A program made the position numbers and the translations under genes. This document shows positions 13,192 through 23,480 of a stretch of DNA of 64,000 nucleotides, one piece after another. The number at the start of each line of letters is the position of its first letter. Positions within the stretch are counted from its first letter, which is position 1. This DNA comes from Vreelandella neptunia (GTDB lineage Bacteria; Pseudomonadota; Gammaproteobacteria; Pseudomonadales; Halomonadaceae), in assembly GCF_034479615.1 (NCBI RefSeq), contig NZ_CP140255.1, positions 1 through 64,000 of the forward strand. Direction: 5' to 3'. The notes under the pieces are model-generated. The model was not told the origin of the DNA. It saw nothing but the letters and a program-made list of their open reading frames with translations, and did not search any database.

Positions 13192-13881
13192 ATGCTGGAG
13201 TTGCACCACATGTCACGTCGTATTGCGCTAGCAGGACTGGTGCTTTTTTTATTGGTTGTAGCCGGCTGCGCTCAAGTTCCAAGAGCATCAGTGGTGGGTG
13301 AGCAAGAGCAGATCAGCATTGTTGATCGCCCTCCACCCATCCCCAATGGCTCTATTTATCAGGCCAGGCAAGGGTATCAACCACTCTTTGAGGATCGTCG
13401 CCCCCGTGCCATGGGCGATATTTTGACCATTGTGTTGGATGAGGAAGTCAGTGCGAGCAAAAATTCTCAATCCAATGCAGGGCGCAGCGGTAGCGCTAGC
13501 CTGGAGCTTGCACAGTTGCCTGATGTTCTTGATACGCTTGCGGAATACGGCTTTGATATTTCAGGTGAGAATGACTTTGCCGGTAGTGGTGGGTCGCAGG
13601 CCAATAACTCCTTTACCGGTACTATCACGGTATCAGTATTAGAAGTAATGAATAACGGTAATTTACGCGTGCGTGGTGAAAAGCAAATTGCCATCAATCA
13701 AGGCACGGAATTTATTCGTTTTTCAGGTGTGGTTAATCCACGCACTATTACAGCGCAAAATACTGTTCCTTCCACTCAGGTGGCGGATGCGCGAATTGAG
13801 TATGTGGGTGACGGTTACATTAACGAAGCTCAGCACATGGGCTGGCTACAGCGTTTCTTCTTAAACGTCTCACCCTTCTAA
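13192..13881 (+). CDS. flgH: L-ring lipoprotein FlgH
   Basis: 229 aa. FlgH forms the outer-membrane L-ring. The lipoprotein signal is clear: a basic start, the hydrophobic run [10 protein letters not shown] and the lipobox VAGC, with Cys acylated after cleavage. Conserved parts include [25 protein letters not shown] and the C-terminal [14 protein letters not shown] segment ([18 protein letters not shown]). The start at 13192 has only a weak site (TAGG); an in-frame ATG at 13210 would leave a shorter n-region. Confidence 0.94.
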   Translation: MLELHHMSRRIALAGLVLFLLVVAGCAQVPRASVVGEQEQISIVDRPPPIPNGSIYQARQGYQPLFEDRRPRAMGDILTIVLDEEVSASKNSQSNAGRSGSASLELAQLPDVLDTLAEYGFDISGENDFAGSGGSQANNSFTGTITVSVLEVMNNGNLRVRGEKQIAINQGTEFIRFSGVVNPRTITAQNTVPSTQVADARIEYVGDGYINEAQHMGWLQRFFLNVSPF

Positions 13882-13899
13882 CGTTATGGGAAGCTACTA

Positions 13900-15102
13900 A
13901 TGGCAGAGCTGCCAATGACAGGTCACCCAATGAAAGAGCGACAGCGTGCTAGAGCGATGCGGCTAAGTAGTTTGTGGATAAATAGCCGTCGAACAATGAA
14001 TGCTTGGGCTGTTCAACTTGGGGCCATGGTGCTGATGGCTCTATTGTCGTTGCCTGCCCAGGCGGAAAGCGTTCGTGAATTGTCAAGCTTTGCCGGTGTC
14101 CGCGATAACCAACTGGTAGGCTACGGCCTGGTGGTGGGTCTTGATAGCACCGGTGACCAAACGACGCAGGCACCATTTACCAGTCAAAGCCTGACCAATA
14201 TGCTATCTCAGCTAGGGGTGACTGTACCTGCCGGCACGAACTTGCAACTGCGTAACGTGGCTGCCGTGATGGTAACGGCTGATCTCCCGCCATTCTCAAG
14301 GCCAGGACAGCGCTTAGATATCGTCGTTTCATCGATTGCCAACGCCCGCAGCTTGCGAGGTGGAACGCTGTTAATGACACCTTTAAAAGGTGCCGATGGT
14401 GATACCTATGCCATTGCCCAGGGCAACATGTTGGTCGGTGGGGCGGGCGCCCAAGCGGGAGGCAGCAGCGTGCAGATCAATCAGCAGGCATCAGGGCGTA
14501 TTCCCAATGGCGCGATGGTTGAAAGGGAAGTGCCCCTTAACCTGGGCGGCAACGGTGGCATGCTGGAGTTACAGCTGAACGATTCAGATTTCGGCACCGT
14601 TCAGCGCATGGTGACGGCGATCAATAACGAGTTTGGCCAGTCAGTCGCCTATGCGCGCAACGGCCGTGTAATCGCCCTAGATGGCCCTACAGATGATAAT
14701 GCCAGGGTCAATTTTATGGCCCGTGTTGAGAATGTCCAGGTAACGCCGACTCAAGCGCCGGCCCGGGTTGTACTGAATTCACGTACCGGCTCAGTAGTGA
14801 TGAACAGTGCCGTCACGTTAAGAGAGGCCGCAGTAGCCCACGGCAGCCTGTCGATCATGATTGATACCCAGTTTGGTGTTAGCCAGCCTAACCCTTTTGG
14901 AGAGGGTGAGACGGTTGTAGTACCCGACGCGGATATCGATATTGAACAACAAGAGGCTTATCTACAAATCGTAGAGGGTGCGCAGCTCAACGAAGTGGTC
15001 AATGCACTGAATGCGTTAGGTGCTACCCCTCAAGACTTGATGTCAATTCTGGAAGCATTGAAAGCGTCGGGTTCACTGCGTGCTGAGCTGGAGGTTATTT
15101 AA
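13900..15102 (+). CDS. flgI: Periplasmic P-ring protein FlgI
   Basis: The ORF is 400 aa; mature FlgI starts near [20 protein letters not shown]. The conserved [13 protein letters not shown] and [16 protein letters not shown] segments identify it. The hydrophobic signal sequence ([18 protein letters not shown]) begins only around residue 37, so the start is uncertain. The ATG at 13900 has GGGAAG upstream but gives an unusually long n-region, and the ATG at 13996 gives a standard signal peptide. The stop codon shares a base with the flgJ start, which implies coupled translation. FlgA (7499-8215) is its chaperone. Confidence 0.93.
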   Translation: MAELPMTGHPMKERQRARAMRLSSLWINSRRTMNAWAVQLGAMVLMALLSLPAQAESVRELSSFAGVRDNQLVGYGLVVGLDSTGDQTTQAPFTSQSLTNMLSQLGVTVPAGTNLQLRNVAAVMVTADLPPFSRPGQRLDIVVSSIANARSLRGGTLLMTPLKGADGDTYAIAQGNMLVGGAGAQAGGSSVQINQQASGRIPNGAMVEREVPLNLGGNGGMLELQLNDSDFGTVQRMVTAINNEFGQSVAYARNGRVIALDGPTDDNARVNFMARVENVQVTPTQAPARVVLNSRTGSVVMNSAVTLREAAVAHGSLSIMIDTQFGVSQPNPFGEGETVVVPDADIDIEQQEAYLQIVEGAQLNEVVNALNALGATPQDLMSILEALKASGSLRAELEVI

Positions 15103-16127
15103 TGAGTGCAAGTGATATGACCAGCCAGTTCGCTCTGGATATGAATGGTTTTCAGCGACTTCAACACACCGCTCGCGTCGACCCTGAGGCTGGTGTAAAT
15201 GGTGCCGCCCAGCAGTTTGAGGCACTTTTTATTCAAATGATGATGAAAAGTATGCGCGACGCGACACCCAGTTCACAGTTGATGAACAGCAGTGCGACGG
15301 ATACCTATCAATCGATGCTGGATCAGCAGTGGTCACAGGTGATGGCATCGCGTGGAATGGGCCTTGCTGATGTCCTTGTTGAACAGCTGGAGCGCCAAGG
15401 CGCCATCTCAAAAGCGCAGCCCAATGCCGATCAAGAGTTACAAGCATTGATAGCTGGTATACCTCGTGGTACTCCTCGTGTGCTTGACGATTCATACGTG
15501 GCTAACGCTGACACGAGTGGAACCACAAATGCGCAGGGCAACGGTCAATTCTTAGCCGAGCTAGAGGCCATTCGCCAGGGCGTGGAGAGGGGGGCATTAG
15601 ATGAGCCCGCGTTAACGCCGCTAGAGCAACATGGATCAGGGTATGTCGGTCAATTTATGCAAACGCTAACAGCCCCTGCCCAGGCGGCCAGTGCGACTAC
15701 CGGAGTGCCTGCTGAATTAATTCTAGCCCAGGCAGCGTTGGAAACAGGCTGGGGGCGGCACGAAATTCCTACCCGCAATGGTAGCAATAGCCACAATCTG
15801 TTTGGTATCAAAGCGGGTAGTCATTGGCAGGGCGAAACGACTGATATCGTGACTCACGAATATATCAATGGCCGACGGACGCAGGTGGTCGATACTTTCC
15901 GCGTTTACGATTCGTTCGAGCATGCTTTTACTGACTACGCCAGCCTGATCGGCAATAATCCCCGCTATGCCGGTGTGGTACAAGCGCCGACTGCCGAGCA
16001 CGCAGCGCGCGAGCTTCAGCGTGGTGGCTATGCCACGGATCCCCGCTATGCGGACAAACTGGTAGCGGTAATGAACACTATGGGCCCACTTAACCCAGGC
16101 GGCAATTTCCTAGCCGATTCCCGCTAG
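15102..16127 (+). CDS. flgJ: Rod cap and peptidoglycan hydrolase FlgJ
   Basis: 341 aa with the two-domain layout of beta/gamma-proteobacterial FlgJ. The N-terminal rod-cap domain (about 1-110) contains AAQQFEALFIQMMMKSMRDA. The C-terminal glucosaminidase domain (about 185-335) contains LILAQAALETGWGRHEI, with the likely catalytic Glu, then NLFGIKAG and DSFEHAFTDYASLI. It is exported to cap the rod while cutting peptidoglycan so that the rod can pass. It overlaps the flgI stop by one base. Confidence 0.95.
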   Translation: MSASDMTSQFALDMNGFQRLQHTARVDPEAGVNGAAQQFEALFIQMMMKSMRDATPSSQLMNSSATDTYQSMLDQQWSQVMASRGMGLADVLVEQLERQGAISKAQPNADQELQALIAGIPRGTPRVLDDSYVANADTSGTTNAQGNGQFLAELEAIRQGVERGALDEPALTPLEQHGSGYVGQFMQTLTAPAQAASATTGVPAELILAQAALETGWGRHEIPTRNGSNSHNLFGIKAGSHWQGETTDIVTHEYINGRRTQVVDTFRVYDSFEHAFTDYASLIGNNPRYAGVVQAPTAEHAARELQRGGYATDPRYADKLVAVMNTMGPLNPGGNFLADSR

Positions 16128-16135
16128 CCTTTTCC

Positions 16136-16162
16136 TCAAGTTTTTCTGCGCAGGGTCGATAG
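16136..16162 (+). promoter_or_regulatory. Sigma-28 promoter for flgKL
   Basis: TCAAGTTT, 11 nt, GTCGATAG matches the sigma-28 consensus with one mismatch in the -35 core and one in the -10 core. It sits 28 nt before the flgK ATG. This would give flgKL extra late (class III) expression beyond readthrough from the hook operon. Confidence 0.65.
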
Positions 16163-16189
16163 TTAGGTATCGGCATAAGGAATTCAACA

Positions 16190-18103
16190 ATGAGCATGTT
16201 TACGATTGGATTAAGCGGTCTTAATGCGGCGCAGAATGCCCTCAATACTACCAGCAACAATATCAGTAATGTGTATACGCCTGGCTACAACCGGGAAATT
16301 ACTATCCTGAACGAGAGTAATAATTCGGGGGTTCGTGTTGAGGATATCCAGCGTCAGTTCAATACCTTTGTTGCTGCGCAGTTGAACAACGCCAAATCCC
16401 AGTCGAGTGCTCTGAACGTCTATAGTAATCAAGTAACGCAAATTGATAATTTGCTAGCTGATCGTGCGGCTGGGCTTGCGCCATTGATGCAAGAGTTTTT
16501 CTCTTCACTTGAAGACTTGGCGAGCGCGCCTTCTGATCCCGCCTCGCGGCAGGGCGTTTTGGGATCAGCGAATACGCTGTCAGCACAATTCCGTTCATTT
16601 GACGGGTATCTTCAGGATTTGCAATCCGGCGTTAATGGTCAGATTAAAGACGAAATAACGCAGATTAATAATACGACGGCACAGATTGGCTCCATTAATC
16701 GTGAAATTTCACTGGCTCGCGCGCAGTTAGGCGAAGCACCTAACAGTTTGTTGAATCAGCGGGATCATCTAATCTCACAGCTCAACGAAAGAATGGATAT
16801 TCGTCTGAATATCCAGGATGGAAAGACTTATAATCTAACACTGCCGAATGGCCAGCCGTTGGTCACGGGTGATACAGCTTATAAACTCGAGGCTATTGAG
16901 TCCCCCAATGACCCCCAGCGGGTTATTGTCGGCTATAAAGAAGGCGCACGCGGTAACGGTAACTTAATCGCTTTGGACGAAGGTTTGATTCGCGGAGGCG
17001 CATTAGGTGGGCTAATGAGTTTCCGTTCCGAAACACTTGATAAAACACAAAACCAGATCGGGCAGCTGTCTGCCTCTTTAGCGGTGGCTTTTAATAACCA
17101 ACACCAGCAAGGAGTCGATTTAAACGGCGATCAGGGTAAGGCTTTTTTTAATCTGGGGCAGTCAAACGGTTACTTTAATGCTAATAATGATGGTAATGCG
17201 AGCGTTAAAGTAGCTATTGACCCTGACAATATTGATGCGTTGAGAGCAACAGACTATTCAATTAAAGTGACCGATGCGGTATCAACTCCTCCTACCTTCG
17301 AAGTAATCCGTAAAGATAATGGCTCAGAGGTTGAAACAAGCTTTGATGCTGCCTCAAATACTCTCAGTTTCGGGGGTGTGAATGTTGAGTTTGTCGATCT
17401 GAACACCGCACAGACCGGTGATCAGTTTGAGGTGCAGCCGGTTCGTCGTGTTGCTGGCGGTATGGATTCCGCGATTGTTGATCTTGATAAGATTGCCGCT
17501 GCTCGTTTGATTGAGCGCGAAGGTGATCTGGATATTAGCAAGTTGACTGCTGCAAGTGGTGCGTTCGCTAGCAGTGACGAATATAAGTTAGACGTCGATG
17601 GTGCTGGCAATCTTACCGTTCTACCTGCAACGACTGTAACCGTCACGCGGGGCGATACCGTACTTGCTACTGGTACTGCGCTTGAAGCGGGAGACAAAAT
17701 CAGTATTGATGGTTTGGGTTTTACTCTGGATGCGCTGCCCAGCACCGGCTCAGCCAGTCTTACGGTTAGTCGTAGTGATGCTAGTGCAGGGGACAACCGT
17801 AACGCGTTAGCCTTGCAGAATCTTCAGAGCCAAGACGTTGTTGGAGGCCGCGCTTCAGTTAGTGGTGCTTACGCTGCTATCGTGAGCGATGTCGGTAACC
17901 GTACCAATATTGTTCAAGTTAATCTCGATGCGCGACAAGGTTTAACGGATCAGCTTAATGCCGTCCAGCAATCTGAATCAGGCGTCAATTTAGATGAAGA
18001 GGCTGCGAATTTAATCCGCTTCCAGCAGTACTATCAAGCAAATGCGCGGGTTATTGATACGGCTTCAACTATCTTCGATACGATTTTAGGTTTGCGTAGC
18101 TAA
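16190..18103 (+). CDS. flgK: Hook-filament junction protein FlgK (HAP1)
   Basis: 637 aa, longer than the roughly 550 aa of enteric FlgK because of an enlarged central region (about 330-540). The N-terminal axial motif (SGLNAAQNALNTTSNNISNV, then YTPGYNREI) and the C-terminal GVNLDEEAANLIRFQQYYQA and ARVIDTASTIFDTIL are diagnostic. It is exported with the help of FlgN and forms the first junction zone on the hook tip. The internal insert is Asp/Thr-rich, consistent with a surface-exposed acidic domain in a halophile. Confidence 0.95.
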   Translation: MSMFTIGLSGLNAAQNALNTTSNNISNVYTPGYNREITILNESNNSGVRVEDIQRQFNTFVAAQLNNAKSQSSALNVYSNQVTQIDNLLADRAAGLAPLMQEFFSSLEDLASAPSDPASRQGVLGSANTLSAQFRSFDGYLQDLQSGVNGQIKDEITQINNTTAQIGSINREISLARAQLGEAPNSLLNQRDHLISQLNERMDIRLNIQDGKTYNLTLPNGQPLVTGDTAYKLEAIESPNDPQRVIVGYKEGARGNGNLIALDEGLIRGGALGGLMSFRSETLDKTQNQIGQLSASLAVAFNNQHQQGVDLNGDQGKAFFNLGQSNGYFNANNDGNASVKVAIDPDNIDALRATDYSIKVTDAVSTPPTFEVIRKDNGSEVETSFDAASNTLSFGGVNVEFVDLNTAQTGDQFEVQPVRRVAGGMDSAIVDLDKIAAARLIEREGDLDISKLTAASGAFASSDEYKLDVDGAGNLTVLPATTVTVTRGDTVLATGTALEAGDKISIDGLGFTLDALPSTGSASLTVSRSDASAGDNRNALALQNLQSQDVVGGRASVSGAYAAIVSDVGNRTNIVQVNLDARQGLTDQLNAVQQSESGVNLDEEAANLIRFQQYYQANARVIDTASTIFDTILGLRS

Positions 18104-18122
18104 CCTGTAGGAGTCATTATTT

Positions 18123-19385
18123 ATGCGCATTAGCAGTGTGACGATGTTCGAGACCAGTACGGCTTCTTTGAACCGCCAACAAAGCGACTTCTTAAAGATT
18201 AGTCAGCAAATTGCTAGTGGTCGTCGGGTGGTTAATCCTTCGGACGATCCTCAGTCGGCTTCTCGGGCGGTGGGTGTTGACCAGGCTAAAGCTGTTACTG
18301 AGCAGTTTAGAGATTCGCGCGTTTCGGCACGTAATTCCCTCTCTCAGTCAGAAAGTATTATGAACAGTGTCACTGATGCAGTGATTAGCGCGAAAACACT
18401 GCTGGTACAGGCATCAAGCGACACCTTAAGCGATGTTGACCGCGAGTCAATTGCCAGTGAGCTTAAGGGCCTTTATGAATCGTTGATCGGCCAGGCAAAT
18501 GCTACCGACGGTAATGGCCGTTATCTGTTTGGTGGCTATAAAGACAATGCCCCGCCATTTGTGAAAGCTGCCGATGGCACAGTGCAGTATCAGGGAGATA
18601 ATAACGTACGTGAGCAGCGTGTCGATGCTTCCCGGTTGATGCCGGTTAACGATAATGGCATCACCATTTTTAAGAGCGTACCTAGTAGTGCTGGCTATGT
18701 TGCGGAAGCAACGAAAGATGATGGTAGTCCCAATAGTGGTAATGTGACATTTCGTGGTCCACAAGTAACAGATGTTAATGATGCCGATTATGGAACCGAC
18801 TTCCGTATTACATTCACCAGCGATGACACATTCAATGTAGAAACGTTTGATGGTACTAACTGGACTGCTGTGCCTGCTCAAACAAGCGTGGCTTATACAG
18901 GTAATATCGGCGACTCTGCCCAGCAAGTAAGCTTTGCCGGTGTCACGATTGAATTAGAAGGCACGCCTGTGGGTGGTGTGAATGGTGATTCTATACTTGT
19001 TGCGCAAGCCGGTGGGGAGCAGCGCGAGCCCAACCTTTTCCGTACAATGGAGCAGGCGATCCGCGTACTGGAAAATCCTGCTGACAATCCGGCCAAGAAA
19101 GCAGATCTGCGTAATACCTTAAATACCTCCATGCGTGATTTGGATAATGCGCTTGATAATGTGTTAACGGTTCGTGCATCCGCAGGGGCACGCCTCAACG
19201 AGCTTGATGTGGTTGACGCCGTGGGAAGCAATAGAATGCTGAACTACACGCAGACGCTGTCCGACTTGGTAGACCTTGATTACGCTGACGCTATTTCTGA
19301 ATATAGCTTACGTCAGGTCGGTATGCAGGCAGCCCAAAAGGCTTTTGTGGATATTAAAGGTTTGTCACTGTTTAACTATATGTAA
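18123..19385 (+). CDS. flgL: Hook-filament junction protein FlgL (HAP3)
   Basis: 420 aa, about 100 longer than enteric FlgL, with the extra length in the middle. The flagellin-like N-terminal helices (QQIASGRRVVNPSDDPQSAS) and the C-terminal LDVVDAVGSNRMLNYTQTLS and YADAISEYSLRQVGMQAAQK identify it. It follows flgK by 19 nt and is the last gene before a strong terminator. Flagellin itself is not found in this window. Confidence 0.95.
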   Translation: MRISSVTMFETSTASLNRQQSDFLKISQQIASGRRVVNPSDDPQSASRAVGVDQAKAVTEQFRDSRVSARNSLSQSESIMNSVTDAVISAKTLLVQASSDTLSDVDRESIASELKGLYESLIGQANATDGNGRYLFGGYKDNAPPFVKAADGTVQYQGDNNVREQRVDASRLMPVNDNGITIFKSVPSSAGYVAEATKDDGSPNSGNVTFRGPQVTDVNDADYGTDFRITFTSDDTFNVETFDGTNWTAVPAQTSVAYTGNIGDSAQQVSFAGVTIELEGTPVGGVNGDSILVAQAGGEQREPNLFRTMEQAIRVLENPADNPAKKADLRNTLNTSMRDLDNALDNVLTVRASAGARLNELDVVDAVGSNRMLNYTQTLSDLVDLDYADAISEYSLRQVGMQAAQKAFVDIKGLSLFNYM

Positions 19386-19423
19386 GCTAAGAATAAGTTA
19401 CAAGCTGCTTGCTTAACTCCCCT

Positions 19424-19463
19424 CCATCCTTATACGTTATTTATCGTGCAAGGATGGTTTTTT
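19424..19463 (+). terminator. Terminator after flgL
   Basis: The stem CCATCCTT/AAGGATGG is closed by a roughly 18-nt loop (with a possible inner CG/CG pair) and followed by six T residues. It ends the flg operon on the plus strand and lies 9 nt before the end of the convergent fliR gene. No T-run exists on the other strand, so it appears one-directional. Confidence 0.9.
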
Positions 19464-19471
19464 CTGGCATG

Positions 19472-20263
19472 TCAGTTTAGCGGCGCCAATTCTTCAATAA
19501 GTGCCTGCATGAATCCTATTCCTTGGGAAAATAAACGTTCTAAAAAGCTTCCCATATCGGTCATCAACACCATCATCAGAATCAGCCCCACAATAAGAGA
19601 GGTGGGAAAGCCAATATTGAAGACGGTTAACTGTGGGGCGGAACGGTTCAGTATACCCAATGCCAAGTTGATGGTAAGCAAGGAGCCCACCAGTGGTAAC
19701 GCCAGTAGCATGCCTGAGGCAAAAATTGTGCCCGCATACCGGGCGAGTAACTCAAAAGCACCCGGGTTGAATGTCCCAATGCCAATAGGCAATGTTTGAA
19801 AGCTCATAATCAGGGTTTCAAGCACCATTAAATGGCCGTTCATGGCCAAAAACATGAGCAGGGTGATCATGTAGAGTATGCGCGAGAGCACCATAATGTT
19901 GGTACCACTGGAGGTATCAAAAAAGCTCGCAAACGCTAGGCCCATTTGCAGACCGATAAAATCCCCTGCGGCTTGAACAACAGCGAACATGATATGCATG
20001 ACGAGCCCCATCGCCAGGCCAATTAGAATCTGTTCGATTATAATGCCCACCCCTGCCCAGGACATGACCGCTATATCTGGCATGGCCGGTAGAATCGGCG
20101 CAATCACAATGGCAATAAGGGCAGCAAGGCCGACTTTTGCTTGGTTGGGAATGCTAGAATGGCCCCAAAGAGGAGACGCCGCCATGAAAGCAGTAATGCG
20201 CGCAAACGGCCATAGGAAAGCCACCAACCACCCCTGCAGTTGTGCGAAAGTGACTTCCACCAT
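19472..20263 (-). CDS. fliR: Flagellar export gate protein FliR
   Basis: 263 aa integral membrane protein, the usual length. It has the FliR start TFAQLQGWLVAFLWPFARI and repeated hydrophobic segments (for example VGLAALIAIVIAPILPA and FPTSLIVGLILMMVLM). With FliP and FliQ it forms the core channel of the flagellar type III export gate. It is the last gene of the fliLMNOPQR series and begins 4 nt after the fliQ stop. Confidence 0.95.
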   Translation of the reverse strand: MVEVTFAQLQGWLVAFLWPFARITAFMAASPLWGHSSIPNQAKVGLAALIAIVIAPILPAMPDIAVMSWAGVGIIIEQILIGLAMGLVMHIMFAVVQAAGDFIGLQMGLAFASFFDTSSGTNIMVLSRILYMITLLMFLAMNGHLMVLETLIMSFQTLPIGIGTFNPGAFELLARYAGTIFASGMLLALPLVGSLLTINLALGILNRSAPQLTVFNIGFPTSLIVGLILMMVLMTDMGSFLERLFSQGIGFMQALIEELAPLN

Positions 20264-20267
20264 AGAG

Positions 20268-20537
20268 TTACATCACCATACTGGGAATATTGGTAAATAG
20301 GCGGTGAGTAAAGTCGGTAATTAATCCAATTAGCCAGGGGCCAGCTAAAACCAGCACCGCGAACACAGCCAGAATTTTAGGAATAAACGTCAGCGTCATT
20401 TCATTAATTTGCGTTGCAGCCTGGAACAAACTGATAATAAGACCAGTTAAAAGTGCCGCCAGCAGCATGGGGCCAGCCAGGAGAAGCGTTACGCGCATAC
20501 CTTGGTAAGCAATGCTCATCACCATTTCAGGGGTCAT
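20268..20537 (-). CDS. fliQ: Flagellar export gate protein FliQ
   Basis: 89 aa with two membrane spans (about 15-38 and 50-75), the standard FliQ size. Characteristic segments are VMSIAYQGMRVTLLLAGPML and SLFQAATQINEMTLTFIPKI. It assembles with FliP and FliR into the export channel. It follows fliP after 69 nt, slightly looser than its neighbours. Confidence 0.95.
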   Translation of the reverse strand: MTPEMVMSIAYQGMRVTLLLAGPMLLAALLTGLIISLFQAATQINEMTLTFIPKILAVFAVLVLAGPWLIGLITDFTHRLFTNIPSMVM

Positions 20538-20606
20538 AGCTGTAGTCCTGTGTGCCGAATAAAACGACGTGGCCTATCGTATGTACAAAAAAAACTCAAC
20601 GAAGCG

Positions 20607-21446
20607 CTATATCATGTAAAAGCTTTCTGCCATTGAGCCAATAATAAGCTGCCACCCATCGACTAAAATGAACAGCATCAGTTTAAAGGGTAATGAGATC
20701 GTAATAGGTGGAACCATCATCATACCCAGCGCCATCAGGGTACTGGCGACTACGAGGTCGATGATTAAAAACGGGATAAAAATAGTAAAGCCAATTTGAA
20801 ATGCTGTTTTAAGTTCGCTAGTGACGTAAGCGGGTAATAATACGCGCATAGGCAACTCTTCTGGGCCTTGCATCGGCCCTACATCCGCTAAGCGAACGAA
20901 CAAGGCCAAATCGGGCTCGCGCGTCTGGGCAAGCATGAATTCACGGAACGGGTCCTGAGCTAGCAGCAAAAATTCTTCAAAATTAATCGTTTCATTAGTC
21001 AGTGGTACCCAAGCGTTGTCGTATACCTGAGCCAATACAGGTGACATGATAAAAAAAGTTAAAAATAGCGCTATCCCTAAAAGTACTTGGTTAGGCGGCG
21101 TTGCCTGGGTGCCCATTGCCGTACGCAATAGGCTAAGCACAATGATGATACGAGTGAAGCTTGTCATCATTAGCAGCATGGAAGGTAAAAACGCTAGCGA
21201 GCTTAAAAAGAGCAGCGTTTGTAGTGAAAGCGACCACTGCTGTCCGCCGTCTTCTAGCGGTTGTGAAATAATGCCGGGAATCTGTTGCGCATGCACAGGG
21301 CTCGCCATAAAACTCGCGGCAATAATAACTAGCCATAGCGAGAGCTTAGCCATTTTGCTCTTCAAAACCATGCTTGTAAAAGCATCGGTTGTAAAAACAC
21401 AGCTCTTAAAAGCACAGGGCCAAGAAAGATGCATCCAATGCCTCAT
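20607..21446 (-). CDS. fliP: Flagellar export gate protein FliP
   Basis: Up to 279 aa. A cleavable signal sequence ([19 protein letters not shown]) is followed by the FliP core with [34 protein letters not shown] and [18 protein letters not shown]. The ATG at 21446 overlaps the fliO stop (ATGA), like the other junctions in this operon, but it places about 31 residues before the signal peptide. The ATG at 21353 would give a conventional 248-aa protein. FliP forms most of the export-gate pore. Confidence 0.94.
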   Translation of the reverse strand: MRHWMHLSWPCAFKSCVFTTDAFTSMVLKSKMAKLSLWLVIIAASFMASPVHAQQIPGIISQPLEDGGQQWSLSLQTLLFLSSLAFLPSMLLMMTSFTRIIIVLSLLRTAMGTQATPPNQVLLGIALFLTFFIMSPVLAQVYDNAWVPLTNETINFEEFLLLAQDPFREFMLAQTREPDLALFVRLADVGPMQGPEELPMRVLLPAYVTSELKTAFQIGFTIFIPFLIIDLVVASTLMALGMMMVPPITISLPFKLMLFILVDGWQLIIGSMAESFYMI

Positions 21447-21883
21447 GGCGTCTGATGTGGATCGGTGGGCGAGGATGGATCGGGGCGGCGACCGGCATCT
21501 AACGCTTTTGATAGGCGAAGCGAAAAGCGTGAGGGTGGAGCCGATGCGGTTGGCGAGCGCTCTTCTGGGGCTGGTCGCTCGTGCAGCTTAGTGATACGAC
21601 CGCCGCCCACACCAACGACTAACCAGGTATCTTCCACTTCAACAATCACAATACGCTCACGATTGCCCACGGCAGTGCTACCCACAATTCGCAGATGAGC
21701 GCCATGGCGAGTGGTATGCTTGCTCCAGCGCTTTAAAAGTGCGGTGCAGATTAAAATGATCGCTATGACGAGAGCTAGAGCCGCTGCTGTCTTGCCTAGA
21801 ACAGCCATGCCGATCAATGCCTCGCCACCGTTACCCAGTGCATCAAGCGAACCGTTCTGCGTCGAGGGAGTTGCAACGCTCAT
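21443..21883 (-). CDS. fliO: Flagellar biosynthetic protein FliO
   Basis: 146 aa with one membrane span (about 27-49, [19 protein letters not shown]) and a cytoplasmic domain carrying [20 protein letters not shown] and WLVVGVGGG, typical of FliO. It helps FliP assemble and stay stable. Its start overlaps the fliN stop and its stop overlaps the fliP start, each as ATGA. The last 40 residues (Ala/Pro/Ser-rich) look disordered. Confidence 0.92.
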   Translation of the reverse strand: MSVATPSTQNGSLDALGNGGEALIGMAVLGKTAAALALVIAIILICTALLKRWSKHTTRHGAHLRIVGSTAVGNRERIVIVEVEDTWLVVGVGGGRITKLHERPAPEERSPTASAPPSRFSLRLSKALDAGRRPDPSSPTDPHQTP

Positions 21884-22407
21884 CGGTTCAATTTATGAAT
21901 ACGTTCAGACGGCGTGATGATTTCAGTAATACGAATACCATACTTATCTTCGATTACAACGACTTCGCCCTGAGCAATCAAGTAGCCATTAATCAAGATA
22001 TCCATCGGCTCACCGGCCAGGCCCTCAAGCTCAATGACAGACCCTTGTGCTAGCTCTAGCAATTGCTTAATGGTTAATTTCGTGCGGCCCAATTCCACGG
22101 TGAGTTTCACCGGGATATCCATAATCATCTCAAGCTCACGCGCCTGGGAGGAGCCGCTGTCTGGGCTTAGCGGCCGGAAAATATCGTCACTCGCTGCTTT
22201 TGCTTTCGCTGCAGGTGCCGCGGGTTCTGGTGCAGCAGCTGCTTCTTCGTTCTCTTCAGCAGACTCTTGCTCTGCCATTGCGGCTGCCCAAGGATCTTCC
22301 TCTTCGCTAGCAGCATCAGCGCTAGATGTGGGCTCTTCTTGTTCGGACATGGCATCTGCCCAATCGTCGTCAGAGACGTTCTGATCAGGCTTATTGGGAT
22401 CAGTCAT
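21880..22407 (-). CDS. fliN: Flagellar motor switch protein FliN
   Basis: 175 aa. The C-terminal 80 residues are the conserved SpoA domain (MDIPVKLTVELGRTKLTIKQ, then GSVIELEGLAGEPMDILING), forming the lower C-ring with FliM. The N-terminal roughly 95 residues are very acidic and contain two similar units, DDWADAMSEQEE and DPWAAAMAEQES, near residues 15 and 38. Enteric FliN is 137 aa, so the tail is longer than usual. It is linked to fliM and fliO by ATGA overlaps. Confidence 0.95.
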   Translation of the reverse strand: MTDPNKPDQNVSDDDWADAMSEQEEPTSSADAASEEEDPWAAAMAEQESAEENEEAAAAPEPAAPAAKAKAASDDIFRPLSPDSGSSQARELEMIMDIPVKLTVELGRTKLTIKQLLELAQGSVIELEGLAGEPMDILINGYLIAQGEVVVIEDKYGIRITEIITPSERIHKLNR

Positions 22408-23459
22408 GCTTTGGATTCCTTGGCTTTCTGTCGCGTAGACCCTTTAATAAAGTCCTTGGACGATGCGTTATTCATAGCGGCATGGTCAATCATATGTAGA
22501 ACCCGCAGCGCATGCTGCTGACGTTGACTACCGTACTCACACTCCATGACGGGAACTCCGTCAACGCTTGCGGTGATAGAGCTCGGAATATCTAACGGTA
22601 GCACGTCGCCTTTTTTCAACCCCATTACATGGGCAATACGGCTGGGGATTTGAGCAAATTCAGCGACCAACTCTACTTCTGATTGACGGATTTCACTTGC
22701 CATGCGGCGGGACCAGCTGCCGTCTTGGTCGTGGTTGCTATCATTGATCGGGTTGGCCAGCAAATCTCGCAATGGCTCGATCATGGCGTATGGCATACAT
22801 ATCTGAAAATTGCTCGAAAGATTGCCAACTTCAATATTGAACTTGGTATTCACCACAATTTCATTGGGTGAATTAGTGATGTTGGCAAACTTCGACTGTA
22901 CTTCTGAACGTAAAAAACTGACGTCAAGCGGGTAAACGACTTTCCAACCCTCTTGGTATGCATCAATGGCGAGATTGAGCAAGCGCTGTATAATACGCTG
23001 CTCAGTGTTTGTGAATTCCCGGCCGTCCGATTTGGTAACGAAGCGACCATCACCACCGAACAGGTTATCGACCACCATGAAAACGAGGTTAGGGGGAAAT
23101 ACCACCAGGGCTGAACCACGTAGCGGCTTCATAGATACAATGTTCAGGTTTGTAGGTACGGGAACATTGCGTGAGAACTCGCTAAAACTCTGATAACGCA
23201 CTGATTCAACGGTAATGTCTGCGCTACGCCGTAATAGGTTGAACAAGCCAGTACGAAAATAGCGCGCAAAACGCTCGTTGATAAAATCAAGCGCATGCAA
23301 ACGCTCACGAATAACGCGATGCTGAGTTGACGGGTCATACGGTCGAGTGCGTATTTCATCTTGCGCTTGGGAGGATGAAGCAGATGGCTCATCGTCTCCG
23401 CTAACGCCCTTCAGTAGGGCATCAATTTCTTCCTGGGACAGTAGATCGTCCTGTGACAT
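22404..23459 (-). CDS. fliM: Flagellar motor switch protein FliM
   Basis: 351 aa. The N-terminal LSQEEIDALLKG (residues 7-18) is the CheY-P binding peptide. The middle domain includes RNVPVPTNLNIVSMKPLRGS, and the C-terminal part is the SpoA domain that contacts FliN. CheY (49897) and CheZ (50328) from this window should act on it. The stop overlaps the fliN start. GGAG lies upstream of the ATG. Confidence 0.96.
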   Translation of the reverse strand: MSQDDLLSQEEIDALLKGVSGDDEPSASSSQAQDEIRTRPYDPSTQHRVIRERLHALDFINERFARYFRTGLFNLLRRSADITVESVRYQSFSEFSRNVPVPTNLNIVSMKPLRGSALVVFPPNLVFMVVDNLFGGDGRFVTKSDGREFTNTEQRIIQRLLNLAIDAYQEGWKVVYPLDVSFLRSEVQSKFANITNSPNEIVVNTKFNIEVGNLSSNFQICMPYAMIEPLRDLLANPINDSNHDQDGSWSRRMASEIRQSEVELVAEFAQIPSRIAHVMGLKKGDVLPLDIPSSITASVDGVPVMECEYGSQRQQHALRVLHMIDHAAMNNASSKDFIKGSTRQKAKESKA

Positions 23460-23480
23460 GAACGGCTCCAGTTCCCGAGG

